Origin: Dermacentor variabilis
Lineage: Eukaryota; Arthropoda; Arachnida; Ixodida; Ixodidae
Assembly: GCF_050947875.1 (NCBI RefSeq)
Contig: NC_134571.1
Coordinates: forward strand, 224,140,024 to 224,204,023
Reading direction: 5' to 3'
DNA: 64,000 nucleotides
Shown here in pieces: positions 41,231 through 52,649 of the stretch; position 1 is the stretch's first letter, and each line of letters opens with the position of its first letter. Under the pieces are notes generated by a model. It made no database searches, had not been told where the DNA came from, and worked only from the letters and a program-made list of their open reading frames with translations. A program made the translations under genes and the position numbers.

Positions 41231-43920
41231 CCGCTGGCCATTTCACCGCCACTAATCAACTAGGTAGGCGGGAAAACTGTTAGACACATAGATACATACA
41301 TGGATATATAAATGGAAACCTACAAACATATATAGCCCCCGGAAAGTGCGTCAAGTATCGTAAAAATGCTAATGCATTAAAACACAAGCGTGAGGTTGTA
41401 ATAAGCATCTGGACATGAGTAATGGTGCACATATTCACACTTGTGAACATACTGACACTCACACATTGTTTATCCTTTCCGGCGACTCTTACGACATAAT
41501 ATTTCGGCGCAAGACGCGCCTTCGGATGTCGGAACTTTCTCGAATGTTGTCACCAACGCTACAGCGTAAGAATCTCGTCTCATTAGACTCTGTACGCGAT
41601 GAGAATACTGCTGTATAACTACATTCTCGAAACATACAATGACTCACGTATAAAGGCATGAATAGCCGACACACTTGACCCGCCGATTGGGTTTAGACGA
41701 CTCAGCTCGTTGGTTTCGTCGTGCCTCAGTACTACTTGCTTTTCTGGCCTGGCCAATATTGAGTTTGTTTACGCCACTCGCAGTTTTGTCTTGTTATTCC
41801 CCCTTCACTGCAATGCACACGCGTAGTTGTTTTTTCCTTTTACCTAGGACGCCATTTTTCCCGCTAACAACTTATACCACAGCGCTGCTTATACCAAGAG
41901 CTGCTTATACATGCATCGTGACTTTCTCGAACGTTACCATTGATTCCATCAGTTGCCTACGTTGTCTCCGAACCTTGTCTTATCAGATTGTATGCAACAG
42001 GTGAATAGTGTTGTACTTTCTGGAAGGTACGCGGGCATTAGTGATTACGCTGGAACTTTCTTCGAGTCATGTACAAATAGCTGACGCGTCTGACTCGTAG
42101 ACCGGGTTTGGACGATGGACGTATGCGCTCGTCCCTGTCGTTCTACACGAGTTCATGTGAGCACAACTTCGCCCAACAATGAGTTAGCCTTGTGACTTGC
42201 CGCTGTGCGAAATTCTAATCCTTCCCCGTGACGACAACGTGACAATGTCAATATTGTTTTTCATTATTCTAACATACATGCAATCAAGCGCGGCTCGCCG
42301 ACAGTTACACCACGATAGATTTTATTGTGTCAAGTGATATGTCACGAAAACAATGATCAATTTCGACAGTTCTCTTAACGGTGCTTGTGGCAACTGTGAG
42401 AACAGACTGTTTATGTATATATTCATAGTAATTTTCAAGTAGTAATCATTAAAAGAAATTACCAATGTGAGGGAACAGATTTTTGGCAATATTATACTGC
42501 TTTTCTTTTAATCCTTTATACTTATGATTATTTCCATATCCTATATTATTTTAACTAGCGCTTTAAGCGGTTAGGCAGGCGCGTTCCACAGTCACTACAG
42601 CGTGGCAATATTGAGAATCGACGTAACGTTTAGAATCGAAGGGCGAAGTGAAACAGACATTCATTTGTTGCAGCTTTGGGAGGGCTATCTCTTGGTGCGC
42701 AGCAGAAAAAAACTGCAAGCGGGGCACTACTAGAGGAAACACATTATATTGTCAAAAGCAAATTTCTACAATGCAACATAGCACCCAGAAGAAATCAGCT
42801 GAACAAAGCGCTCTGATTCTTCCTGTGTTGGGTCGTACAAGTAATTTTTTACCAAGATGGGGAAACATCGAGAAAATGATAGAGTAAACATGGCCTGGGC
42901 TTACTTCTTAAATTACGAGAGGCCCCGAGCAAACTCTGGTTCTATTCTGGGCTGAGGTATGTGAAAAACAACGAAAAAAAAGAAATGTAAACGTGGTTAT
43001 GCTATTTAGGTACCTACTATATAGGAATAACTGCGACTCATAGCTAATAAAGATAACCTGGAATATAACCAGTAAATATTGCTTTAGCGGCGTGGACTGT
43101 GAAAAGGCAAAGCGTAATGTTAGGGAGGCGGAAACGCCTACTGGATATGCGAAATGGAGATGTCAGATATGACAGTTATGAAATCAAAAACAATGACAAA
43201 CGCAATATCAACGGTAATCCAAAGGATAGCGCACACTGTTAAATGCAATCTTAAGGTGTCTGAAAGGTTTCCATCCAGCCATAAAGGAGGACGTAGTCAC
43301 CCTGCCTGAAGTGGTGGGTGTTATGTATAACAAAAATGAACCAGTGGTTTAGAACAGGACAGTATTGCTGGCTTAAATACAGGAAACACAGAATCAAAAT
43401 GCACTGCTCTTTGAGGCAATATGTTTCCTTTAGGCTGGGTGATTTGTTAACACGAAACATGGATCTTCAGGACGGATATGAAGCGCCGATGAAAGTGACG
43501 GGCTTGGTTGGCAGCATTACTCGTTTCTATAATGTATCCATTCGCAAACATTGCGTGCGTGTGGGCGGGGGAATGCCTGGTCGTTGTGTGGGTAAGCTTG
43601 CGTGTTCGCGCGTGCGTGCTTGCGAAAACACGTTCATATATTTGAATAATTTGTCTTAAATAACGAATAAACGAAAGTTGAACTTGAGCTTTAAGAATAT
43701 GATTTCGTGTCAGCGTTCCGTCCATAAATCTACCAATTTGCTAGTAGTCCTCATTGTATTTGTCCGCTATAGTCTTGTGATACAAGCGCTTTTAATTGAA
43801 TTATGTCCGAAGAAAATATGCAAAATACGCAATAATAAACGCAGGTTTTGAGAGACATTTGCTCAATTCGTGAAATATCGCGTTAACATGGAGCTTTGAC
43901 CGGCTCTCTGACATCCGATA
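41231..43920. other. Stretch without recognisable gene
   Basis: AT-rich, with short frames only (longest 113 codons, plus, 43318-43659) and no domain. A short tail-like ATAAACGAAAGTTGAACTTG near 43667 resembles a LINE 3' tail but nothing coding is attached. Confidence 0.5.
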
Positions 43921-44110
43921 GACTCTTAAAAATGTATTGATTAAATAGCTCGTAAATGCACGAGTTTACTAGATAACTATGTATTTTACTACCTTCTCAC
44001 TAGTTCTGTACAAGCCCGTGGCTAGTAAAGCTGGCAAGTGCTGCCTTTACTAGCCCGAAAGGCTACGTTTTAGTTTTTATTAAGTAACTACTAAGCCACT
44101 ACTACCGCGT
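43921..44110. repeat. Left arm of a possible diverged inverted repeat around element D
   Basis: Contains GACTCTTAAAAATG, CTCACTAGTTC and GTGGCTAGTAAAGCTGGCAA in the same order as the reverse complement of 51090-51267. The two arms could be the ends of one foldback-type element into which D inserted. The match is patchy and judged by eye. Confidence 0.35.
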
Positions 44111-44482
44111 CTGGTCAGGGCCTACTATGCTGTGATTGTGACAGTCTTATGCAAAATTGAGATAAAATGTAGTGTTGTTCACTATGTTGGACTAACAGTT
44201 ATGTGCGACGTCGTCGCACACATATACGAACACAGTAGGCTTTAGCAATTTTACGCGCGAAGCTTTGATTATTTAACCAAATACATAGGTGCCCACCGCT
44301 GCAACATGTGCTCCCTAAAATTAGTGCTATAAATACTCTTGAAGTAGCTAATTGAGTAAGTGCCGCGTAGAACCTTTGCCGTTCTGCATGTGTGTTCATG
44401 CGTATCGTTACTTGTTGGAGATATGTAGTAGACTTTTACCTGGAATCAGTGCACCTTAATGTCCCTGGCAAACTTTACATAT

Positions 44483-44663
44483 TGACATGTCTATTCTATG
44501 CAGACGACAACGAAGACAGGGACATTAACGGACTTCATCTAGTGGGTCAGTAGGATTTCGGCGAGGATGAAGAGGACGTGTCTTTGGCCTGTTTTGTATT
44601 TGAACAAGTTGTCCTGCGGCTCTTGAACGTCTCCCTGTCTACTGTCCGCGTTGTACTGCGACA
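44483..44663 (+). repeat. Element D 5' LTR
   Basis: 181 bp from TGACATGTC to TACTGCGACA, matched by 50580-50763. Preceded by ATAT, the left target duplicate. Confidence 0.88.
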
Positions 44664-44664
44664 C

Positions 44665-44680
44665 TGGCGGAGGTGCGGGG
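44665..44680 (+). other. Element D primer-binding site
   Basis: TGGCGGAGGTGCGGGG one base after the LTR; matches the site in element B with one change. Confidence 0.7.
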
Positions 44681-44851
44681 TACTGACCGCGCCTGAGGCT
44701 CGGGAGTCCTTCTGGGAGCCGTTCCTCTAGCGCGGACGCGTTATCACCAGTTACAACACCCGTGCATCGCTTTAGTCGTCGACCGCTAGGCCTTGCCCCG
44801 TAGTTCTGCCCTCTTCAACCACCTCTCTCTAGGAGCTCCACACATCTCGCA

Positions 44852-46185
44852 ATGGCCGAAACCAGCCCAACGCAAGCACCCCAAAGCAGCCGGTTTTCCA
44901 GTCCACAGCAAGTAAGCGTTCTGCATCCTCTGGTCCCCGATCGCTATCGCGGAGCAGTCTTCGAAGACATTGAAGACTGGCTTGACAAATATGAACGCGT
45001 CGCACAGATTAATCAGTGGACTCAGCAGCAAAAGCTCTCCCACGCCTATTTCGCCCTTGACGACAGCGGCCGTACTTGGTACGAAAACCGCCTAACGACA
45101 TGGAATGACTTTCGTAAGATCACAGATACTTTTGCGAGTGCCGATCCACGCGACCGTGCCCAGCAGATGATGGAGCTACGGGTACAACTACCTAATGAAT
45201 CGGTCACAATGTTCGCCGAGGACATGGCCCGCCTCTTTCATAGAGCCGACCCGAACATGACTGAAGAAAGAAAGTTGCGCTACCTCATGCGAGTTGTAAA
45301 AGAGCAGTTGTTCGCGGGACTTGTGCGGAATCCACCAGTCACCGTCGCTGACTTTATCAAAGAGGCTACGGCTATTGAGCGGGCCCTTCATCAGAGATGC
45401 AGACTGTACGATCGACTGTCCACCAGCACCACAATCAATGCCACCGCAGTGACTGGCGAGTATCAGAACCCCTTGCGGGAATTGATCAGAGAACTCGTCA
45501 GAGACGGAATTCAAAAGATTCTGACGCCGACAGTGGATAGACCCGTATACCGTCAATCGCCAGAATGGTGCGTGACGAAATCAGGCAGGCGTTACCGGCA
45601 GCCGATCTTCAAGATCACCAGCGTCCCATGACCTACGCAGCCGCTGTCCGATGTCCACCACCCGTTACAACCACACCGCCATACCACTAGCCTCCGACAG
45701 TCGCTCCTTGGTCGCCGCCGCAAGAGGAGGCTTCGAGGCACGCACTTATCACGCAGCTACAGTCATACCACCAGCCGCCGTTCAAGGCGCCTTGTTCAAC
45801 GCCGCAAAGCGACACTACGGGACGGCCGCAATTTCGGAGAACCGACGCATGGCGCGCCGTCGATAGGCGCCCACTCTGTTTTCACTGCGGAGGCGTCGGC
45901 CACATTTCGCGTCATTGCTGGCATCGCGACACATCATTTCGACCTTTTCGTCCGTGGTCCTATGGTCGACGTGCAAATGACGACTCCATGCTACGCCGCA
46001 ACGAAACTGCTTTTCAGGGACCTCCAATAGCGCACCCGAATGACGAATCTGTGCCGCATGTTCAGTCCGATTTCGGCCGTCGGTCGCGCTCTCCAACCCC
46101 TCCACGTCAGATACGCTCCCCTACTGGACGTACTTTTGCTGACCTCCGAGGACGAAGGTCACCCAGCCCACGCCGGGGAAACTGA
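44852..46185 (+). pseudogene. Element D gag, broken
   Basis: The first frame (44852-45631) contains VFEDIEDWLDKYERVAQINQ, SHAYFALDDSGRTWYENRLT, VTMFAEDMARLFHRADPNMT and RYLMRVVKEQLFAGLVRNPP, a capsid-type retrotransposon gag. After a frame change a CCHC knuckle (CFHCGGVGHISRHCWHRD) is read at about 45877-45930, followed by an RS-rich tail (RSPTGRTFADLRGRRSPSPR) at 46080-46180. Start is taken at the ATG 171 bp after the primer site. Confidence 0.82.
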
Positions 46186-46265
46186 AGGCGGCGACCTCTG
46201 GGGGTGAGGTTGCAGGCCCACCGCAAGACAATAAAAAGCCCCCGACACTCTCGCTGTAGAACGAC

Positions 46266-46809
46266 GTGAAGCCGATAAACCCCGACACTGAAGAAATTGT
46301 GAGCGCCGACATTGATGTTTTGGTGCATGGACAGCCGGCGACAGCGTTAGTCGACACTGGTGCCGACTTCTGTATAATGAGTCAGGAACTCGTCCTCCGT
46401 CTGAAGAAAGTAAAGACGCGATGGGCGGGACCCCACATAAGGACGGCAGGCGGGCAAGTACTGATGCCTATAGGAATATGTACTGCTAGAATAAGCATCC
46501 CGGATTCTTCTTTCGAGGCCACTTTCATCGTTCTTCCTGTGTGCTGTAAATATTTGATTATTGGAATGGATTTCCTGAAAGAATGCGGAACCGTAATTAA
46601 CATTCTGGACCGCATGGTGACGTTTTATATGAGCCCTGGTTTAGTTCATTGCTTATCGACCCAACGCAACTCCTTTCGTCAAGCAGAAGACGACGTCGTC
46701 ATCCCACCTGGATCATCCACCCTTGTTACGGTAGCATGTGACGCACCGCTTCATTGCGAGGGAGTTGCCGACCAAATAACCACGTTGTTGCTTACTCACG
46801 GTATCTCGT
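46266..46809 (+). pseudogene. Element D protease, cut by a solo LTR downstream
   Basis: Begins MKPINPDTEEIVSADIDVLV and contains the active site ALVDTGADFCIMS, then HIRTAGGQVLMPIGICTARI and YLIIGMDFLKECGTVINILD, a complete retropepsin-like domain. The frame continues into the linker (ADQITTLLLTHGIS) and stops two codons into the solo LTR at 46810. The linker resumes after 47605 with VARGIANVTDGRTN. Confidence 0.85.
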
Positions 46810-47601
46810 GTTAGATACAGGACCTTTTCCTGAGCCTCCTTCGAGTTCACCAGACCACATCGAATCGTGCCACACCTAAGTAAGGAACGCAGAAGCAGAT
46901 CTACCCCGTTCCCGAGGCGCGGCACGTGCAAACGAGTTGGCGTCCCGCACCTCGTGCGCCGCAGGTGGAGCTATTCACTGCTTGACTCTTCCCGAAAGTG
47001 CAGCGAGAGCCTGGCACTGTTCCAGGTAGCGTGGGTCCCTAGGCAAGACGGCTGGAATGCACCGTGAAGCCCTGGCAGCAATCCCCCCATCCGCCTTTGT
47101 GACGGCGCTCGCAAGTCAGGATAGCAATACCGCAGAGAAAAGTAAGCGCTCGGACAATTGGGGCCCAAGGAGCGACCTTGTGCGCCGGGTGTGACACAAC
47201 CGCACGGGCGCCTACCATTGGCCGAAAATTACGACACCTGCGCGGGCTCGCCGATTGGCCGAAAATGGCGTCACCTGAGCGGGCTCGCCGATTGGCCGAA
47301 CGTGACGTGACTTCGAGACACCGAAGGGCTCAAGACACAGACCGGGAGCAGCAAGAGAGCATTCCTAGAGCATTCCTTCATTCATCTCTCTCGAGCTTCT
47401 TGCCACGGGCCGCAGCGTCCGAGTTGCTGCCGGCCCGTAATGACTTTAATACTTAATTTCTTTGTACTCTCACTGTAAATAATGTAAATAAACCTGAAGT
47501 TTTCATCCCAAAGTCCTCCTCAACCTCGGCCTAGTCTCGCACCCAACGGCAAGGTCCAAAATCTGCGGGACAGCGATTGGGATTGTCCTCCAGATCCAAC
47601 A
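46810..47601 (+). mobile_element. Solo LTR of another family inserted in element D
   Basis: 792 bp starting TGTTAGATACAGG and ending GATCCAACA, so the ends form an imperfect inverted TGTTRGAT pair. CTCG occurs at 46806-46809 and 47602-47605 as a 4-bp target duplication. Removing the segment joins D's protease-RT linker in frame. An AATAAA lies at about 47487-47494. Three repeats of about 37 bp with ATTGGCCGAA (inverted CCAAT) lie at 47213-47305. No internal coding region remains, as expected after LTR-LTR recombination. Confidence 0.9.
47213..47305. repeat. Triplicated ATTGGCCGA (CCAAT-box) repeat in solo LTR
   Basis: Units containing GGGCTCGCCGATTGGCCGAA recur with about 37-bp spacing. Inverted CCAAT boxes in triplicate suggest the enhancer-like U3 part of the LTR; the function is inferred. 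Confidence 0.65.
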
Positions 47602-47605
47602 CTCG

Positions 47606-48939
47606 GTTGCACGAGGAATCGCAAATGTCACCGACGGGCGCACTAACTTGTTACTAACAATTTTAGCACAGAGCGACGGTACCTTCCAAAGGGCACGGCT
47701 GTGGCTTATTTTGATGGTGCTGCGGATGTTCGAGGCTGCTGTTCGCTACTCGAAGAAGCATCTACGCAAGGCCCAGCTTCTGCACTCGACGTCAGCACTG
47801 CTTTGTCGCAGCACGAACGAGAGCGGCTTCTGACGCTATTGTTGAAGTTCAATGACTGCTTTGCGTCGACGTCCAGCGTCGGACGGACGCCTCTAACGAA
47901 GCATCGGATAATTACAGAGGACACGGCAAGACCAATTCACCAAAAGCCTTATTGTGTGGCTCCCAGAGAACCTGAAGCCATACAACAAAAAGTGGCAAAA
48001 ATCCTGGAAGACAACGTGATTCAACCATCAACGAGTCCCTGGGAATCTCCTGTAGTTCTAGTTAAGAAAAAAGACGGCATCTTGCCTTTCTGCATGGACT
48101 ACCGAAAACTAAATCAAGTGACAAAGAAAGACGTGTACCCGCTTCCCCGTATAGATGATTCACTCGAGAGGCTTCGTCACGCGCGTTACTTCTCTTCAAT
48201 GGACTTAAAAAGCGGATATTGGCAAATCGAGGTAGATCCTATAGACCGTGAAAAAACTGCCTTTGTTACGCCAGACGGCCTATAGGAATTTGAGGCCTTG
48301 CCTTTCGGCTTGTGCTCAGCCCCTGCTACATTCCAACGCCTCATGGATACTGTGCTTTCGGGTCTGGAGTGGAAAACCTGCTTAGTGTACCTGGACGACG
48401 TCATCGTGTTCTCCGCAACTTTTGAAGAACATCTCCAACGGCTTGAGGCGGTTCTGCAGTCCATCCGGTCCGCCGGCCTCGCCCTGAAGCCGGAGAAGTG
48501 CCACTTTGGCTTCGGGGTACAGTTTCTCGGTCACGTCGTCAGCCACGCAGGTGTTCGCCGAGATCCTGAGAAAATTGCGGCCGTAGCACAGTTTCCAGTA
48601 CCAACCGATAAAAAGGCTGTCAGGCGCTTTGTGGGCCTCTGTGCCTATTACCGGCGGTTAATTGCGGATTTTGCTCGCATTGCGTCGCCTTTAATTCGCC
48701 TGACGAGAGACGACGTTGCTTTTGTATGGGGCGACGAAGCACAAGGTGCATTCACTGACTTTTGGGAACGTCTCCAGACACATCCAGTGCTTGCTCAATT
48801 TGATGAGACCGCTCCTACATTGCTCCACACTGATGCTAGCAGTGTTGGCTTGGGAGCTGTTTTTGTGCAGCGGCAAGAGGACACAGAAAGTGTGCTTGCC
48901 TGTGCAAGTAGAACACCCTCACGTACAGAGGCTAAATAA
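47606..48939 (+). pseudogene. Element D RT and RNase H N-terminal part, broken
   Basis: After the linker (YLPKGTAVAYFDGAADVRGC) RT reads ARPIHQKPYCVAPREPEAIQ, SPWESPVVLVKKKDGILPFC, RKLNQVTKKDVYPLPRIDDS and FSSMDLKSGYWQIEVD. A stop (TAG, 48283-48285) replaces the tyrosine codon before EFEALPFGLCSAPATFQRLM. YLDDVIVF, the catalytic motif, is intact at about 48389-48412. RNase H begins near 48800 (LLHTDASSVGLGAVFVQR) and is cut by a second stop at 48937-48939. Confidence 0.88.
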
Positions 48940-50501
48940 TCCACAACTGAGAAGGAATGTCTCGCCGTAGTATGGGCTGTTATGAAATTTCGGCCATATT
49001 TGTATGGCCGCCACTTCACAGTTACCAGCGACCACCATTCACTGTGTTGGTTGACAAACCTTAAGGACCCTTCGGGACGACTGGTGCGTTGGAGCCTACG
49101 GCTGCAAGAGTTTGACATGACTGTCAAGTACAAGTCGGGGAAACGACATACGGATGCTGACTGCCTGTCTCGATCACCGATAGAGTCGTCTGCTCCACCC
49201 GAAGAAGACTCGGCATTTCTTTGTGTTCTGGACACATCCACCATCGCCCAACAACAACGGGACGACCCTGAGTTGCTTGAGTTCATCAATTACTTAGAGG
49301 GCAGATCTGCGAAACCGCCTAGAGTTTTCGCAAGAGCCCTGTTGTCGTTTTGTTTGCGGGCCAAAGTCCTCTACAAAAGAAACTTTTCTTCGACCGGGTC
49401 CCCCCATCTGTTCGTCATTCCTGCAGCTCTTCGTACGGAAGTACTTCAAGCCTGTCACAACGAGGTGACTTCTGGTCACTTAGGCTACCCGAGAACGTTG
49501 GCCAGAGTGCAGCAGAGGTGCTGCTGGCTGAGACTTAACACCACCGTGAAACATCACGTCCGCACTTGCCTCGATTGCCAGAGGCGCAAGTCGCCTCCGT
49601 CGAAACCAGCCGGCCTCCTGCAACCCGTCCAGGTCCCTCGAAGACCATTTGACCAAATCGGAATGGATATATTGGGTCCGCTTCCTACTTCTACTGCAGG
49701 GAATCGCTTTGTTCTCGTAGCAACCGACTATCTCACACGTTACCCTGAAACAAAGGCAATTCAGAGAAGCACAGCAGCAGAGGTGGCGCGTTTTTTCATT
49801 GAGCACATTGTGTTGCGACACGGCGCACCAACCGTCGTAATAACAGACCGAGGAACCGCATTCACGGCTGCGCTTTTAGCTCAAGTCTTGCTGCTAAATG
49901 GAACGGCACATCGGAAATCAAGCGCCTACCATCCACAAACCAACGGATTAACAGAACGCCTAAACAAAACAATTGAAGACATGCTCTCCATGTACGTGGA
50001 TGTTGAACATAAAAATTGGGACGACATCTTACCGTATATCACCTTTGCATATAACACGGCGAAACAAGAGCGACGCGCATGACTCCGTTCGTCCTTGTTC
50101 ATGGGCGGGATGTACAAACGATGTTGGATGCGATGCTTCCACATGACTTTGACGACACTGATACGGACGCCGCTGAGTTTACGCAACGCGCAGAAGAGGT
50201 TCGGCAACTCGCGCGCTTGCGGATCTGCCAGCAGCAAGACTACGACGCAGGGCGCTATGACCTTCATCGGCGAATAGTAATCTATGACGTCGTTGACAGA
50301 GTGTGGGTTTGGACACCCATACAAAAACGAGGCCTCTCCGAGAAGCTGTTAAGGCGATACTTCGGACCATATCTAGTATTGCGCCGTCTCAGTGACGTCA
50401 CGTACGAGGTCGTCCCCGATAGTCCCAATTGTAAGCGGCGCCGCACGCACCGTCTTGAACTTGTGCACGTTGTCCGCATGAAGCCGTATGTGAGCAAATA
50501 A
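48940..50501 (+). pseudogene. Element D RNase H C-terminus and integrase, broken
   Basis: Continues RNase H after the stop (TEKECLAVVWAVMKFRPYLY, DADCLSRSPIES). The integrase zinc finger is complete here (HNEVTSGHLGYPRTLAR, CLDCQRRK). The core has GMDILGPLPTSTAGNRFVLV, VVITDRGTAF and YHPQTNGLTERLNKTIEDML with all three catalytic acidic residues. A frameshift near 50075 leads to FVLVHGRDVQTMLDAMLPHD and the C-terminal VVDRVWVWTPIQKRGLSEKL through LELVHVVRMKPYV, ending at 50501. Confidence 0.87.
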
Positions 50502-50579
50502 CTATGCGAGAGACCCTTAATTCCGCAAGTGACACTTCTGGCCTAGCATCGGCAAGATGCTCTCTTAGGGAGGGACAAA

Positions 50580-50763
50580 TGACGCGTCTATTCTTCTATG
50601 CAGACGACAACGAAGATAGGGACATTAACGGACTTCGTCTAGTGGGTCAGTAGGATTTCGGCGAGGACGAAGAAGACGTGTCTGTGGCCTGTTTTGTATT
50701 TGAGCAAGTTGTCCTGCGGCTCTTGAACGTCTCCCTGTTTACTGTCCGCGTTGTACTGCGACA
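50580..50763 (+). repeat. Element D 3' LTR
   Basis: 184 bp, TGACGCGTC to TACTGCGACA, preceded by the purine tract TTAGGGAGGGACAAA and followed by the ATAT target duplicate. Confidence 0.88.
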
Positions 50764-50895
50764 ATATGTGTACCCCTAATTGATGCTTTCATGTATAGGG
50801 AAAGGACGCGGTTGTGATTTATTCCCTATATATTTATTTTACTTTCTTACGCTTCTACAATACCATGGACTTCGTATGCCAATGCAAGCAGGACT

Positions 50896-51015
50896 TCTTT
50901 CAAGTTCAAGTTCTTTATTTGCATAATAATCAGGTTACAAATGGGGATTATACATACATACAGAGGGAGGTCCCATAGTCAATAGACTGTACAGGGGACC
51001 TCCCATTACAAATGA
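50896..51015 (-). repeat. LINE 3'-tail-like fragment
   Basis: Plus strand TTCAAGTTCAAGTTCTTTAT, followed by GGGAGGTCCC paired with GGACCTCCC (50966-51005), resembles the tandem-repeat tail and stem of CR1-like LINE 3' ends on the minus strand. No coding part is attached. Confidence 0.4.
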
Positions 51016-52240
51016 GTAGGATATATGAATCGAATAGCCCCATTGTATTGTCGGTAATTATATTTCATTTGCGTCAGTAACTGCACTACCGAAGTAGTTT
51101 TTGGCTAGTATTAAGGTAGTGCTTGTTGCCAGCCTCAGCAGGTAGCGAAAGTACTAGCCATCCTTTAACTAGCTGTACTAACTAACAAGGTAGTGCTCTC
51201 TGGGACAAGTAACGTGTTAGTAACTAGTTAGTGAAAATGACCACCACTTTTTAGGCGCGTAGGACTCTAAATGGGTGGGAAGAAAGCGAGCTTGACGACC
51301 CCCTCGGGACTTTGCTGGAAGCTGCTGCTGTAGCTTGCTGTCTCGCCCAATACGCGGCAAGTGAGAGAACTGCAATTCCGATTGTGGGACCGACGCTCAC
51401 TCTTCCAGCATGACAGCCCTTTCTCACATGAGCACCACCTAGCACGACTGACGCGCGCGTGAGTGCCAGTTGCCGTTAGGCCAAATACGTAGGATTAAAA
51501 AGGGCGAATAATATCCACCACAGCCTTTGTCGCCGTACCTGTCCTCAGCATTTCTCCCTTTCGTCCTCCTTTGTCCTCCTGGCATCACAGCATCGTCGCC
51601 TCACAGTATGCATTCACATGGAACGCTGTTTGCATTTCGGCATGCAGCTTGTGAACGTTGCAATACACAAACATCACACGACAGCAACTTTGGCACTTGT
51701 GCGGTGCGTAAGTATAAATATCACGTGAGTTTTTACTTAGCATACGATAGAATGAAGACCCTTCTATCCCACTGAGTTTGATAGCGTTAATTGACCGCTT
51801 GCCTAAAACTTGGCTTCAAAAAGATAACAGCAGTTGCGTCGTATGTGCTTTTGTGTGGCTGTGTGGTTTTGGTGCGCAACGAAGGAATGGCTTTCGACGG
51901 CATGGTTGAGAGCGGCTTCACCTCTCTCTTTTTTTGTTTTTTGACGCTTCGGGTAAACCAGTTCCACGGAAAATCGCCGTCATTTTTTCGCCATGCCGTT
52001 GGACACGAATTCAGTCGCAAGTTGCCTCTGTGGTTTACACGTGATAACATTATGACTTAGATGGTCTTGTGGCGTACTACATTTTGGTAAACAGTGTGAA
52101 TAACTAAGCGTGGAGATCTAATGGCAGGGTGAAGTTGAATGGTGAAACGAACATTTAGAATGACACAAGAATTTCCGTGACACGCAGGCTTCGTAAAGCG
52201 GGAAGTGCTCGGCCGCGCTGCCCGCCGGGGCAGTCGCCGT
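51016..52240. other. Stretch without recognisable gene
   Basis: Includes the right arm (51090-51267) of the possible inverted repeat that surrounds element D. Short frames only; no domain seen. Confidence 0.5.
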
Positions 52241-52246
52241 ACATAC

Positions 52247-52649
52247 CTGGAGACGACGAGCGGCGGCGTCTGCTCGTCCGCCCCGTCGCCGGGCGCCACG
52301 GTGAGCGCAGCAGGCGGCCCCTCGGAACCCTCGAGGATCCCGTTGGAGACGAGCTCCGAGGGCTCGAGCGCGCGAGGCACCGACGTGGTGATGGTGAGGG
52401 TGCGCACCACCGACTTGCCCTGAGCCGCGTGCAGCGTCACCAGGCTGGTCAGCGTCGTCGGCTCGTAGCGCACCCGCGCCGCGTCCACGGACACCAGCGG
52501 GTCCACGTCGTCGCTCGCCGAGGAGGACGGCGTGGCCGACTCTTCTTCGGCCGGCTCGGACGACGCGTCGGGGCGCGCCGTGAGGCGCACCTTGAAGCGG
52601 TTCAGCCGTACCTGCGTCCAGTCCACACAATTGGCAACGCGCACAACGC
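52247..52649 (-). CDS. Candidate internal exon of a host gene, unknown product
   Basis: GC-rich open segment on the minus strand inside a 221-codon frame. The peptide includes CVDWTQVRLNRFKVRLTARP, an acidic/serine-rich stretch, then VRYEPTTLTSLVTLHAAQGK, SVVRTLTITTSVPRALEPSE and LTVAPGDGADEQTPPLVVS. A strong donor (CAG then GTATGT at 52246-52241) would end the exon after a split codon. A weaker acceptor (TTCCAGCAG) lies at about 52649-52658. Base composition, lack of stops and absence of transposon similarity set it apart from its surroundings. I do not recognise the family. The plus-strand frame over the same DNA (52177-52776) is arginine-rich and treated as its shadow. No second exon was identified in the window. 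Confidence 0.45.

Larger units (their letters stand above)
44483..50763 (+). mobile_element. Element D: Ty3/gypsy retrotransposon carrying a solo LTR insertion
   Basis: Complete element with LTRs 44483-44663 and 50580-50763, primer-binding site at 44665-44680, purine tract before the 3' LTR, and exact ATAT target duplicates at 44479-44482 and 50764-50767. Gag, protease, RT, RNase H and integrase follow in ordinary gypsy order and closely resemble element B. LTRs differ at about nine sites plus a 3-bp indel (about 5%). The copy is dead: stops at 48283 and 48937, a frameshift near 50075, broken gag, and a 792-bp solo LTR in pol. Confidence 0.93.
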
